DNA of 64,000 nucleotides from Nonomuraea helvata (GTDB lineage Bacteria > Actinomycetota > Actinomycetes > Streptosporangiales > Streptosporangiaceae): positions 3,100,001-3,164,000 of the forward strand of contig NZ_BAAAXV010000001.1 in NCBI RefSeq assembly GCF_039535785.1, given 5' to 3'. Of the stretch, positions 7,733 through 19,920 are shown one piece after another. Under the pieces are notes generated by a model. That model worked only from the letters and a program-made list of their open reading frames with translations. It did not search any database and was not told the origin of the DNA. The translations under genes and the position numbers were made by a program. How positions within the stretch are numbered: position 1 is the first letter of the stretch; each line of letters opens with the position of its first letter.

Positions 7733-9292
7733 ATGATCTTACGGACTCTGCTCACGCTCGGCCTGCTGGCCGCGCCCGCACCCGCGGCCACACTCGCATC
7801 CGCGGCCGCCGAGCGGCCCGCCATCGCCTGGCAGGAATGCCCGGCCTACTCCGACGACGTGCTGCACTGGATGGGCCTCGACGACCAGCGGCTCCCCGAG
7901 TTCAGGAAGCTGTTCGGCAGGACGGAGTGCGGCACGCTCACCGTCCCCCAGAACTACGCCGACCCCGGTGGAAAGCAGATCACCATCGCCCTGACCAGGC
8001 TCAAGGCCGCCGACCAGGAACACCGCCTGGGCAGCCTGGCGGTCAACCCGGGAGGCCCGGGCGGCAGCGGCTACCTGATGCCGATCGAGCTCACCATGAC
8101 CGAAGCGAAGCTGAACGCCCGCTACGACCTGATCGGCTTCGACCCCCGCGGAGTCGGTTACAGCACGAAGGTCAGGTGCGCCGGCGGCAAGCAGGGGCCG
8201 GAGCCGGCGGGGCCCGTCAGCGAGGAGCTGGCCAGGAAGGTCTACGACCAGGTGGTCAAGGACAACCAGGCCTGCGGCCAGTCGGACCCCGGCTTCATCG
8301 GCCAGCTCACGACCGCCAACGTGGCCCGCGACATAGACCGCGTCCGCGCCGCGCTCGGTGAATCGAAGATCAGCTTCCTCGGCGTCTCGTGGGGGACCTG
8401 GCTCGGCACGGTCCTGCGCAGCCTGTTCCCCACCAAGGTGCACCGCATGTGGCTGGACAGCGTGGCGCTGCCCGTGCCCAAGATGGACGTCTTCACGGAG
8501 GTCCGCGCGATGGCGACCGACCGCGACTTCCAGCGGATGGCCAAGTGGATCGCCGACCGGGACGACGTGTACGGGTTCGGCACGACGAAGGCCCAGGTGG
8601 TGTCGGCGCTGACCGAGCTGCGCAAGGCGTACGACGCCAAGCCCGTGACCTTCACGGACATCGACCTCACGGTGACCGGCCGGATGATCGCGGAGGCGGC
8701 GGGCCAGCCGAGCCCTGGCTGGCCGGAGGTCGCCCAGGTGCTGAAGGAGCTGGTGGGCGCCACCGGCCCCACCGCGCCTCCGACGATCAAGAGGCTCTTC
8801 GGTGACCGGCCGCCGCCCACGCCCGCCGGCGTGCCCGAGCGGCACAACCAGACGGCCAATGGCGCGTTCTTCTGCAACGAGGACCAGGGCGCGCGTACGT
8901 TCGACTCGGCCTGGAACGCCTACCGCGAGCGCCTCGCGCGCTACCCGGTGACCGGCGAGGCCACCGCGTTCTTCCCCGCGTGCGCCGGATGGCCGCTGCC
9001 CGTGCAGACCACGCGTCTGCGGTCCGGCGGCTCGCTGGTGCTGTCGGGGCACCTGCACGAGAGCCCGTCACCGTACGAGTGGACACTGGAGACGAGGAAG
9101 GCCGTCGGCGGGCACGTGGTGACCGTCGACGACGACGTGCACGGCTCCGCCCTCAGGGTGCCGGGCTGCCTGGCGAAGGTGGTCGGCTACTTCGAGACCG
9201 GACGGGTCACCGCCACCTGCCCCGGTGTGCCGGTGCCGACCTCGACCGAGCTGCCCGACCGTGCTGAGCTCAGTATGACTGCACCTCGATGA
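7733..9292 (+). CDS. Secreted alpha/beta-hydrolase, S33/tripeptidyl aminopeptidase type
   Basis: A 519-aa protein with a Sec signal peptide (MILRTLLTLGLLAAPAPAATLASA). The hydrolase core shows the oxyanion strand NPGGPGGSGY, FDPRGVGYST and the nucleophile elbow GVSWGTWLG. A TAP-like C-terminal domain carries the acid/His region (SGHLHESPSPYEWT, then VHGSALRVPGC). It probably trims N-terminal peptides outside the cell. Its last 23 bp overlap the convergent VOC gene. A decayed relative lies at 53936-54223. Confidence 0.85.
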   Translation: MILRTLLTLGLLAAPAPAATLASAAAERPAIAWQECPAYSDDVLHWMGLDDQRLPEFRKLFGRTECGTLTVPQNYADPGGKQITIALTRLKAADQEHRLGSLAVNPGGPGGSGYLMPIELTMTEAKLNARYDLIGFDPRGVGYSTKVRCAGGKQGPEPAGPVSEELARKVYDQVVKDNQACGQSDPGFIGQLTTANVARDIDRVRAALGESKISFLGVSWGTWLGTVLRSLFPTKVHRMWLDSVALPVPKMDVFTEVRAMATDRDFQRMAKWIADRDDVYGFGTTKAQVVSALTELRKAYDAKPVTFTDIDLTVTGRMIAEAAGQPSPGWPEVAQVLKELVGATGPTAPPTIKRLFGDRPPPTPAGVPERHNQTANGAFFCNEDQGARTFDSAWNAYRERLARYPVTGEATAFFPACAGWPLPVQTTRLRSGGSLVLSGHLHESPSPYEWTLETRKAVGGHVVTVDDDVHGSALRVPGCLAKVVGYFETGRVTATCPGVPVPTSTELPDRAELSMTAPR

Positions 9293-9662
9293 GGTTGCCC
9301 TCCGGGTCACGGAGGTGCGCGGTGCGCAGGGTCGGCGCCCAGTCCGGACGGTCCTGGGGCGGGGCGGCGACCGTGGCGCCGTGACGGGCGAGGCAGTCGG
9401 CCGCCTTGTCCACGTCGTCCACCTTCATGACCAGCATTGCCGTGACCTGAGCGGCCTGGGGCAGGTCCGCAGTGCCGACGGCCTCGGCGATCCTGTCCCG
9501 GGCGAACAGGGCCAGCCCGGTCTGCCCCTCGATGTCCCAGCTGGCGTAGCCGGGCAGGACCCGCACCGGCTCTACGCCGAGCAGTTCACGGAGCACGGCC
9601 TGGTAGAACGCGGAACAGGCGGGGAAGTCGCGCACCAGCAGGCGGGGGTAGAGGGCGTCCAT
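9270..9662 (-). CDS. VOC-family (glyoxalase/bleomycin-resistance-like) protein
   Basis: A 130-aa single-domain VOC protein: VRDFPACSAFYQ at the N-terminus and LRDPEGNLIEVQSY at the C-terminus with the metal-ligand Glu. Likely a metal-dependent lyase/isomerase or a small-molecule binding protein. It is transcribed divergently from a MarR gene across a palindromic operator, so it is probably repressed by that MarR protein. Confidence 0.85.
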   Translation of the reverse strand: MDALYPRLLVRDFPACSAFYQAVLRELLGVEPVRVLPGYASWDIEGQTGLALFARDRIAEAVGTADLPQAAQVTAMLVMKVDDVDKAADCLARHGATVAAPPQDRPDWAPTLRTAHLRDPEGNLIEVQSY

Positions 9663-9688
9663 CGGGATTCTCCTCGAGAATTAGTGGG

Positions 9689-9710
9689 TGACTACCAATG
9701 ATTGGTGTCA
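9689..9710. promoter_or_regulatory. Palindromic operator between VOC and MarR genes
   Basis: A 13-bp perfect palindrome ACCAATGATTGGT (9694-9706) lies inside a wider imperfect one, TGACTACCAAT/ATTGGTGTCA. It sits between the divergent starts, the usual place for a MarR autoregulatory site. Its position also argues for the downstream MarR start at 9728. Confidence 0.7.
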
Positions 9711-9727
9711 ACCTACACTTACCAGGC

Positions 9728-10156
9728 ATGGACCTGCCACCCACCCTCCTCGCCACCACCACCTTCGTGCTGCACAAGGTCGGAGTCGGCAGCCGCCGCG
9801 CCATCGGGGCCCGGCTGGCGGACGAGACCGGGCTCAGCCTGTGGGAGTTCGCCGTGCTGGCCACGCTGGCCGACTTCGGGGCCGCCGCCCAGCGCGAGCT
9901 GGGCGGCCGGCTCGGGCTCGACCCGAGCGACATGGTGCGCCTGATGGACGACCTGATGGACGAGGGGCTGGCCGAGCGTGACCGCGACCCGGCCGACCGG
10001 CGGCGCTACCGGATCTCGCTGACGCCCGCGGGGCGCGACGCACTGGACCGCGCACTGGCCGTGATCGAGCGCGTGGAGCGGGAGACGCTGGCGCCGCTGA
10101 CGGCGGACGAGCGGAAGCAGCTGCACGAGCTGGTGGCGAAGGTCTTCACAAACTAA
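9728..10156 (+). CDS. MarR-family transcriptional regulator
   Basis: A 142-aa winged-helix protein: recognition region LGGRLGLDPSDMVRLMDDLMDEGLAERD followed by the wing DPADRRRYRISLT. The start at 9728 (MDLPPTLL) is preferred over an in-frame ATG at 9698 because 9698 falls inside the operator palindrome. It probably represses itself and the divergent VOC gene in response to a small molecule. Confidence 0.8.
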   Translation: MDLPPTLLATTTFVLHKVGVGSRRAIGARLADETGLSLWEFAVLATLADFGAAAQRELGGRLGLDPSDMVRLMDDLMDEGLAERDRDPADRRRYRISLTPAGRDALDRALAVIERVERETLAPLTADERKQLHELVAKVFTN

Positions 10157-10214
10157 CAAAAGTTGTCATTAACCCAGCCGTCACATTGTTCACTTCTACC
10201 CCACATACCCTCTT

Positions 10215-10228
10215 TGCACACAGTTGCA
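10215..10228. promoter_or_regulatory. LacI-type operator candidate upstream of the glycerol-type ABC operon
   Basis: TGCACACAGTTGCA. Its reverse complement TGCAACTGTGTGCA differs at one of 14 positions from the site at 23044-23057 in front of the sugar-acid operon. It lies 40 bp before the GTG of the first transporter gene. Confidence 0.5.
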
Positions 10229-10267
10229 GATCATGTTAGATGGAGGCGAGCAGAGAGGACCGGCACA

Positions 10268-11351
10268 GTGACGCTGATTCTCGATGGCGTCTTCGTACGG
10301 CGGCGCGGGGAGACCTGGCTTGACGACGTTCGCCTGGAATTATCCAATGGAATGACCACTCTGATCGGCCCGATGACCGCCGGAAAGACGACATTGATGC
10401 GCGTCGTCGCCGGATTGTTACCCCCGGATTCGGGCCGCGTCCTGGTCGACGGAAAAGACGTCACCGCCATTTCGGTGCGAAAACGCTCGGTCGCCTTCGT
10501 CTACCAGCAATTCATCAATTACCCATCACTGACCGTCTACGAGAACATCGCCTCTCCCCTCCGCCTCGACCCGAGGTTCCGCCGTGACGGGATCGACCGG
10601 CGGGTGCGCGAGGTGGCCGAGCTCATGGGCATCGCGGCGTTCCTCGACCGCAGGCCCGCCGAGCTGTCAGGCGGCCAGCAGCAGCGCACCGCCATCGCCC
10701 GGGCGCTGGCCCGTCCCGTGGACGTGCTGCTGCTCGACGAGCCCCTCGCCAACCTCGACTTCAAGCTCCGCGAGCAGTTACGCGCCGACCTGAAGAGCAT
10801 GTTCGCGAGCTCCCCCGGCGTCGTCCTCTACTCCACCGCCGACCCGAACGAGGCGCTCACGTTCGCCGCGCCGACCGTGGTCCTGGGCGAGGGCCGGGTC
10901 CAGCACGTCGGCGACGTGGCCGAGATGTACGCCCACCCGCCCACGCTGGCCGTCGCGGCGACGCTCAGCGACCCGCCGCTCAACCTGCTGCCCGGCGTCG
11001 TACGCGACGGCAGGATCGACTGCCTCGGCACCTCCTTCCCCGCACCCCACGCGCACGCGTCCGGGCGCAACGTCGTGCTCGGCGTACGCCCCCACCAGGT
11101 GAGCCTCGAACGGGGCGGCCCCGGCGCGCTGGAGCTGCCCGCCGAGATCAGGCTGGCCGAGGTGACGGGCAGCGCGACGTTCCTGCACCTGCTCCTGCAA
11201 GGGCAGGTCCACCTGGTCGCCCACCTGCCGGGCGCCCAGCTCTTCACCCCGGGAGAGAGCACGGTCACGTACGTGAACCCGGCACACGTCCTGGTCTTCG
11301 ACGAGGACGGCGGCCGCCTGCTCGCCACCAGCGCCGCGGAGGTCGACCTGC

Positions 11352-11359
<8 letters not shown>
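10268..11359 (+). CDS. ABC transporter ATP-binding protein 1 (GlpS-like)
   Basis: A 363-aa CUT1-type ATPase. The Walker A region is degenerate: GPMTAGKTT replaces the common GPSGCGKTT. The signature SGGQQQR and Walker B LLLDEPLANLD are present, and a C-terminal TOBE-like regulatory domain follows. A GTG start at 10268 is chosen over the longer frame because the ATPase fold starts there, after AGAGGA. The next ATPase gene overlaps by 8 bp. Two distinct ATPases plus a DUF2160 protein match the rhizobial glycerol importer GlpSTPQUV. Confidence 0.85.
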
Positions 11360-13336
<1,977 letters not shown>

Positions 13337-13340
13337 CCTG

Positions 13341-14171
<831 letters not shown>

Positions 14172-14173
14172 GG

Positions 14174-14449
14174 ATGCTCGAGTGGATGGTCTGGACCGTC
14201 CCCACGGCCCTCGTCTTCGCCGGAGTGGCCCTGCTGCTGGTCGTGATGGCGGTCTGGGCACGCGTCTCCCCTCCCGTGGCCAGGCGGGGTTTCCTGCGCA
14301 TCGAGACCGATCGCGGCGACCGGCTCTACATCGGCCTGATCAGCGCCGCCGTCGTGCTGGCGGGCTGGATAGCTGTCACCGACCTGTCCATGTGGCTCGC
14401 GCTCGGCTGCGCGCTGCTGGTGGCGGTCGTGATCGGGATATGGGGCTAA
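14174..14449 (+). CDS. DUF2160 small membrane protein (GlpU-like)
   Basis: A 91-aa protein with two or three membrane segments (VPTALVFAGVALLLVVMAVW, then LYIGLISAAVVLAGWI and a C-terminal one) and a charged loop RRGFLRIETDRGDRLYIG. This is the DUF2160 family, found almost only inside glycerol-type ABC operons; its role there is unknown. The ATG follows the permease stop by 2 bp. Confidence 0.8.
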   Translation: MLEWMVWTVPTALVFAGVALLLVVMAVWARVSPPVARRGFLRIETDRGDRLYIGLISAAVVLAGWIAVTDLSMWLALGCALLVAVVIGIWG

Positions 14450-14467
14450 CAGATAAGGAGCCAACCG

Positions 14468-16237
14468 ATGAGGCATCGGGCAGGCAGGTCCGCGGCGGTA
14501 GGTCTGGCCGCGCTCGTCCTGATAGTGGCCGGCTGCACGCAGGGCGAGAAGAAGCCCACGAGCGATTTCAAGGAGTCCGACGGCAAGGCCGCGGCGCAGC
14601 GGTGGGTGACGGAGGAGTTCACGCCGAGCACCCTGTCCAAGGACCAGCAGTTGGCGGAGATGGACTGGTTCATCAAGGCCGCGGCGCCCTACCGGGGCAT
14701 GCAGATCAACGTGGTCTCCGAGACGATCACCACCCACGAGTACGAGTCCCAGACGCTGGCCAAGGCGTTCACCGAGATCACCGGGATCAAGATCAAGCAT
14801 GATCTGATCCAGGAGGGTGACGTCATCGAGAAGCTCCAGACCCAGATCCAGGGCAACCAGAACATCTACGACGCGTACGTCAACGACTCCGACCTCATCG
14901 GCACCCACTCCCGCGGCAACTACGTCTTCCCGCTGTCCGACTACATGGCGGGCGAGGGCAAGAACGTCACCTCCCCCACGCTCGACCTGGACGACTTCAT
15001 CGGCATCAGCTTCACCACCGGGCCCGACAAGAAGATCTACCAGCTCCCCGACCAGCAGTTCGCGAACCTGTACTGGTTCCGCTACGACTGGTTCACCGAT
15101 CCGAAGATCAAGAAGCAGTTCAAGGACGCGTACGGGTACGACCTGGGCGTCCCGGTCAACTGGGCGGCGTACGAGGACATCGCCGACTTCTTCACCAACA
15201 AGGTCAACGGCAACGGGACCATGGACGGCAAGAAGGTCTACGGCCACATGGACTACGGCAGGAAGGACCCGTCGCTGGGCTGGCGCTTCACCGACGCCTG
15301 GCTGTCCATGGCGGGCAACGGCGACCCCGGCATCCCCAACGGCCTGCCGGTGGACGAATGGGGCATCAGGGTCGAGAACTGCCGCCCGGTCGGCTCGTCG
15401 GTCACCCGCGGCGGCGACGTCAACGGCCCCGCGTCGGTCTACGCGCTCCAGAAGTACGTGGACTGGCTCAAGAAGTACGCCCCGAGGGAGGCCGCGGGCA
15501 TGAACTTCAGCGAGGCGGGCCCGGTGCCGGCACAGGGCAACATCGCCCAGCAGATCTTCTGGTACACCTCGTTCACGGCCGACATGACCAAGCCGGGGCT
15601 GCCGGTCGTCAACAGCGACGGCACGCCCAAGTGGCGCATCGCACCGAGCCCGCACGGCGCGTACTGGAAGCAGGGCAACAAGCTCGGCTACCAGGACGCC
15701 GGCTCGTGGACGCTGCTGCGGAACACGCCGCAGGACCGCAGGGCGGCGGCCTGGCTGTACGCGCAGTTCGTCACCTCGAAGTCGGTGTCGCTGAAGAAGT
15801 CGATCAAGGGCCTGACGTTCATCCGCGACTCCGACATCAGGAGCGACTACTTCTCGGACAACTCCAAGAAGTACGGCGGGCTCATCGAGTTCTACGCCTC
15901 GCCGGCCCGCAAGCAGTGGACCCCGACCGGGACCAACGTGCCCGACTATCCCAAGCTCGCCCAGCTCTGGTGGCAGAACGTGGCCACCGCGGTGACCGGC
16001 GAGACGACGGCCCAGCAGTCCATGGACAACCTGGCCAAGCAGCAGGACGAGATCCTGGCCCGGCTGGAGCGGCGCGGTTACGGCGGCAACTGCGCGCCGA
16101 AGCTGAACCCCGAGCGCCCCGCCCAGTACTGGTTCGACCAGCCGGGCGCGCCCGCGCCGAAGCTGGCCGACGAGCGCGGCAAGCCCGAGACGCTCGACTA
16201 CGACAAACTGATCGCCACGTGGAAGTCGGGTAACTGA
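14468..16237 (+). CDS. Substrate-binding lipoprotein of the glycerol-type importer (GlpV-like)
   Basis: A 589-aa lipoprotein: signal peptide with lipobox LIVAGC at residues 19-24 and AAGGAG before the ATG. It is larger than common CUT1 binding proteins, as in the rhizobial GlpV group. It should deliver a small polyol such as glycerol or glycerol 3-phosphate to the permeases. No glycerol kinase or dehydrogenase is nearby, so the substrate is inferred from operon composition only. A strong hairpin follows the stop. Confidence 0.8.
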   Translation: MRHRAGRSAAVGLAALVLIVAGCTQGEKKPTSDFKESDGKAAAQRWVTEEFTPSTLSKDQQLAEMDWFIKAAAPYRGMQINVVSETITTHEYESQTLAKAFTEITGIKIKHDLIQEGDVIEKLQTQIQGNQNIYDAYVNDSDLIGTHSRGNYVFPLSDYMAGEGKNVTSPTLDLDDFIGISFTTGPDKKIYQLPDQQFANLYWFRYDWFTDPKIKKQFKDAYGYDLGVPVNWAAYEDIADFFTNKVNGNGTMDGKKVYGHMDYGRKDPSLGWRFTDAWLSMAGNGDPGIPNGLPVDEWGIRVENCRPVGSSVTRGGDVNGPASVYALQKYVDWLKKYAPREAAGMNFSEAGPVPAQGNIAQQIFWYTSFTADMTKPGLPVVNSDGTPKWRIAPSPHGAYWKQGNKLGYQDAGSWTLLRNTPQDRRAAAWLYAQFVTSKSVSLKKSIKGLTFIRDSDIRSDYFSDNSKKYGGLIEFYASPARKQWTPTGTNVPDYPKLAQLWWQNVATAVTGETTAQQSMDNLAKQQDEILARLERRGYGGNCAPKLNPERPAQYWFDQPGAPAPKLADERGKPETLDYDKLIATWKSGN

Positions 16238-16249
16238 CCTTCTAAAAGC

Positions 16250-16280
16250 GCCGCCGCCCGGGGCAGGACCGGGCGGCGGC
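16250..16280. terminator. Bidirectional terminator after the glycerol-type ABC operon
   Basis: A perfect 12-bp stem (gccgccgcccgg/ccgggcggcggc) with a 7-nt loop lies between two converging genes. There is no U-tract, which is common for actinomycete terminators. Confidence 0.8.
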
Positions 16281-16288
16281 CGTCTCTC

Positions 16289-17314
16289 CTAGTCCTTCAG
16301 TTGACGGGCCAGCCAGTCGAAGGCCCGCTCCTGCATGGGCACGCCGAAGCTGTGCGGCACGTCTGCCCACACCGCCTCGTAGGCGTCGGGAGCCTCCCGG
16401 TACCGCTCCCCGATCATGGCGCTCGCCCGGCGCATGCCCGGCTCGGGGAACAGGTGGTCGCGCAGGGCGTACTGCACCATGAGCGGCTCGGGCGCGCGGG
16501 CGGCCACCAGGTCGGGCCAGTCGCCGAGGCGCGGCAGCCCCGACGGCCAGAGCATCCACGTGTGCTTCTCGACGTACCCGTCGAGCATGTCGCGGAAGGA
16601 CGAGACCATCGCGGCGACGACCACGGCCCGCATGTCCGGGTCGAACGCGCCCAGGAGCGCGGCCCGCAGGCCGCCTCCCGAGAGCCCGACGCACCCGACG
16701 GGGCCCACGTCGGGCCTCGACCGGAGGTAGGCCGCCGCTGCCAGGTCCTCGCCCGCCGCCACGCCCGCGAAGGACGTGCCGAGCGCGGCGCAGTGCTTGG
16801 CGACCACGTGCTCGTGCTCCTTGGCCGCCGCGTCGTAAGGGCCCGGCTCGTCCACGCCGAGGGGGAAGCGGCGGCTGCCCCAGGTGAGCACGTCGGGGAC
16901 CAGCACCGCGAAGCCGCGCCGGGCCAGCTCGTTCGCGTACGCGCGGCCGCCGTAGATCTGGTCGCGGACCCACTGGATCTCGGGGGAAGGGCCGGAGGGA
17001 CCGTCGGCGATCTTCTCCTTGCCGAACCACTTCATCCCGCCGTGGCAGTGCAGCGCCACCACCCCCGGCAGCGGTCCGGCCGCGTCCCGAGGGCGCAGCA
17101 GGTACGCGTGGGTACGCGGCCCGAACCCCACCGACCAGGAGAGCTCCTCCCCGTCGAGGTCGCCGTCCGTCCAGGAGCGCTCGACCCGCACCTCCTGGGC
17201 GGCCAGGTCGAGCACCCCTATGGCGGCACGCGCGGCCTGGCGCAGCTCGGGCCCCGGCAGAGACGGGTAGACCCCGAGCTGAGCGGCGGTGATGCCGGCC
17301 AGCTCAGCGAACAC
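16289..17314 (-). CDS. Alpha/beta-hydrolase (dienelactone hydrolase/acetyl-xylan-esterase-like)
   Basis: A 341-aa cytoplasmic hydrolase: oxyanion segment VALHCHGGMKWFGKEK, nucleophile elbow GLSGGGLRAA, acid LRDHLFPEPG and catalytic His in DVPHSFGVPM. Last gene of the leftward sugar operon, overlapping the Gfo/Idh gene by 11 bp. It may remove an ester or open a lactone on the imported sugar; that is inference from context. Confidence 0.75.
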   Translation of the reverse strand: MFAELAGITAAQLGVYPSLPGPELRQAARAAIGVLDLAAQEVRVERSWTDGDLDGEELSWSVGFGPRTHAYLLRPRDAAGPLPGVVALHCHGGMKWFGKEKIADGPSGPSPEIQWVRDQIYGGRAYANELARRGFAVLVPDVLTWGSRRFPLGVDEPGPYDAAAKEHEHVVAKHCAALGTSFAGVAAGEDLAAAAYLRSRPDVGPVGCVGLSGGGLRAALLGAFDPDMRAVVVAAMVSSFRDMLDGYVEKHTWMLWPSGLPRLGDWPDLVAARAPEPLMVQYALRDHLFPEPGMRRASAMIGERYREAPDAYEAVWADVPHSFGVPMQERAFDWLARQLKD

Positions 17315-18584
17315 GCGTGCCTTCGTCCACGAGGTGCACGGGCTCGCCGGTGGCGGCCGAGACGTTGGCCGAGTGGCCCGTCAGCACGCTGCGGATCCCG
17401 TCGCGGTAGCCGGCCTGCCGCTTCAGCGGGTCGTCGCCGGGCCCGCGGAAGACATCGTTCAGCAGCAGGCGGTCGCCGCCGCCGTGCCCGCCGGCCCCGG
17501 TCTCGATCGGGACCTCCTCCGGCTCGCTCCAGTGGCGGTGCAGGGTGAGCTTCTCCCACGCGTCGGCCTTGTGCTGCTTGGAGGCGGCGCTCGGGTCGAC
17601 GGCCGCGTGCGGCGGGGTCCACGCCCGCTCGACCACCTCCAGCTCCAGCCGCCCGGCCGTGCCGTTGAACGCCACCCGGTAGCCCTCGAAGGGGGCGTAG
17701 GCGTTGAGCGCGTAGGTGAGCACGGCGCCGTTGGTGTAGCGGACCATCACCGACATGGTGTCGTCGATGGTGATCCCGTCGCCGAAGACGTCCTGGTCGC
17801 GGATGTAGCCGTCCTCGTGCTCGGCGTCCAGGTAGAGCCGCTTGAGCCGGGGGTCCTTGGAGATGTCCAGGATGAACGGGTCCGTACCGAGGCCCGGGGC
17901 GCCCTGGCCGCGCGTGGGACGGTCGGTCACGCCGCGCTCGCGGGCGTTCTCCGAGCCGTAGAAGCGCAGGTCGGCCTGGGCGAAGACGGTCTGCGGGGCG
18001 GCGGCGAGCCACCAGTTGACCAGGTCGAAGTGGTGGGTGGACTTGTGGACGAGCAGCCCGCCCGAGTTGACCCGCTCGCGGTGCCAGCGGCGGAAGTAGT
18101 CGGCGCCGTGGATGGTGTCGAGCGTCCACTCGAAGTGCACGGACGTCACCCGGCCGATCGCGCCCTCCTGCAGCAGGCGGCGCACGGCCGAGTTGCGCGG
18201 TGAGTACCGGTAGTTGAAGGTGACGATCAGCTTGCCGGTGCTGCGCTCGGCCGCCTCCGCGATGGCCGCGCAGCCCTCGGCGTCGACGGTGAGCGGCTTC
18301 TCCACGATGACGTCCCGTCCCGCGTCGAGCGCCGCGCACACGTACCGGGCGTGGGTGGCGTCGACGGTGGTGACGATGACCGCGTCGGCGAGCTCGAGCA
18401 CTTTGTCGAACTCATCTGGCGTGAAGCGCGGCACCTCGTCACCGATCCGCTCGACGTAGTAGTCCATGCGGGTCCGGTTCGTGTCGCACAGGGCGACGAT
18501 GGTGCCGGCGTCGCGCCACTCCCCGAGCAGCGCGTCGACGTACATCTGCGCGCGGTGCCCGAGCCCGACGAACGCGTACTTCAT
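17304..18584 (-). CDS. Gfo/Idh/MocA-family oxidoreductase
   Basis: A 426-aa protein: N-terminal NAD(P)-binding fold (YAFVGLGHRAQMY), the EKPLTVD motif with the catalytic-region lysine near residue 96, and a C-terminal domain with an HKSTHHFD segment. It probably oxidises or reduces a hydroxyl of an imported sugar. It follows the binding-protein gene by 10 bp in the same operon. Confidence 0.85.
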   Translation of the reverse strand: MKYAFVGLGHRAQMYVDALLGEWRDAGTIVALCDTNRTRMDYYVERIGDEVPRFTPDEFDKVLELADAVIVTTVDATHARYVCAALDAGRDVIVEKPLTVDAEGCAAIAEAAERSTGKLIVTFNYRYSPRNSAVRRLLQEGAIGRVTSVHFEWTLDTIHGADYFRRWHRERVNSGGLLVHKSTHHFDLVNWWLAAAPQTVFAQADLRFYGSENARERGVTDRPTRGQGAPGLGTDPFILDISKDPRLKRLYLDAEHEDGYIRDQDVFGDGITIDDTMSVMVRYTNGAVLTYALNAYAPFEGYRVAFNGTAGRLELEVVERAWTPPHAAVDPSAASKQHKADAWEKLTLHRHWSEPEEVPIETGAGGHGGGDRLLLNDVFRGPGDDPLKRQAGYRDGIRSVLTGHSANVSAATGEPVHLVDEGTRVR

Positions 18585-18594
18585 CTCTCTCCTT

Positions 18595-19878
18595 TTAACC
18601 TGCGATCGAGGCGTTGGCCTCGGTGATGAACTTCTGCGCGGCGACGTCGGGGGTCATCCTGCCGAACAGGACCTCCTCCGAGTACCGCGTGAGGATGTCC
18701 TCCATGGCGCTGGCGCCCTTCGGCGGAGCGGCCGGCGGGTCGGCCAGCTCACCCTTGACCTTGTCGAGGAAGTCCAGCGTCTTCTTGTCCGTGGGAGGCA
18801 GCTTGTCCTTGACCGCCGCCAGCACCTTCGAGCTGGCCGGCAGGCCGCGGTCGCTGAGGATGATCCCGCCCACCTCGGGGTCGTTGATCATGAAGTCGAT
18901 GAACTTGGCGGCCTCGGCCGCGTGCTCGGACTTCGACGAGGCGGTGTAGAACATCGCCGGCTGCAGGAACATGCCGCCGGTGGTGGCTCCAGGAAGCTTC
19001 GGCATCCGCAGCAGGTCCACGTCCTTGCCCGACTTCTTGGCGATGCCGCCGAGCTGGTTGCTCCACCACATGCCCATCCCGCCGGTGCCGGTGGCCAGCA
19101 GCGACTGGTCCACGCTCTGGGCGCCGATCTCGGCGGTCTTGGCGGCGTCAGGCGAGCCCTTGGTCTTGATCAGGTTCTGGGCGGTGGCCCACCAGGCCTT
19201 GATCGTCTCGGGGGAGACGCCGATCTTGTTGCCGTTGTAGAAGGGCTCGCCCTTCTGCGCGGCGAAGATCTGCAGGTAGGCCGGGTTGAAGCTCTGCTGC
19301 GTGCCGTAGATCTTGCCGCCGCTCTTCTCGGTGATCTTCGAGGCCAGGGTGACGTAGTCGTCCCAGGTCCACTTGGTGTCGTCCGGGAGCTTCTGCCCCG
19401 CGGCCTCCACCTCGGCCGGGCTGACGACCAGGGAGAAGGCGTTGACACCGGTGGGGATGGCGTACTGCTTGCCGTCGATGGCCCCGGTGGTCAGCACCTT
19501 GGCGTCGATGTCGGCGGTGTTGACCTTGCTGGCCAGGTCGGCCAGCGTGCCGCGGTCGGCGTACTCGCGCAGGCCGCGGATCTCGAGGGTGATGATGTCG
19601 GGCGCGTCGTTGGCCGCGACCTTGGTGGACAGCGACTCGTAGTAGGCGGCGAAGTCGGAGAACTCGCCCTCGACGTCGATGTTCGGGTTCTTCTCCTCGA
19701 ACTTCTTGATCGCCGCTTCGGTCATCTGCTGCCGTGCCGCGCTGCCCCAATAGGAGAAGCGCAGCTTGATCTTGCCATCAGCGCTTTCGCCGCCGCTGCC
19801 GCTGCCGCAGGCCGCGGTGACCGCCAGCACGGCAGTGGCCAGCAGGGCCGCCGACCACATCTTCTTGCCAGAGCTCAC
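18595..19878 (-). CDS. Extracellular sugar-binding lipoprotein of an ABC importer
   Basis: A 427-aa family-1 solute-binding lipoprotein, lipobox VTAAC, starting with GTG after AGGAGGT. The mature protein begins with KIKLRFSYWGSAARQQ, typical of sugar-binding proteins. It works with the two permeases just upstream. No ATPase is encoded here, so a shared MsiK-type ATPase elsewhere is likely, as usual for actinomycete sugar importers. Confidence 0.85.
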   Translation of the reverse strand: MSSGKKMWSAALLATAVLAVTAACGSGSGGESADGKIKLRFSYWGSAARQQMTEAAIKKFEEKNPNIDVEGEFSDFAAYYESLSTKVAANDAPDIITLEIRGLREYADRGTLADLASKVNTADIDAKVLTTGAIDGKQYAIPTGVNAFSLVVSPAEVEAAGQKLPDDTKWTWDDYVTLASKITEKSGGKIYGTQQSFNPAYLQIFAAQKGEPFYNGNKIGVSPETIKAWWATAQNLIKTKGSPDAAKTAEIGAQSVDQSLLATGTGGMGMWWSNQLGGIAKKSGKDVDLLRMPKLPGATTGGMFLQPAMFYTASSKSEHAAEAAKFIDFMINDPEVGGIILSDRGLPASSKVLAAVKDKLPPTDKKTLDFLDKVKGELADPPAAPPKGASAMEDILTRYSEEVLFGRMTPDVAAQKFITEANASIAG

Positions 19879-19920
19879 GGCTCTACCTCCTATGGGTCTT
19901 CTTGTCGGGGGGTGGAGGAA

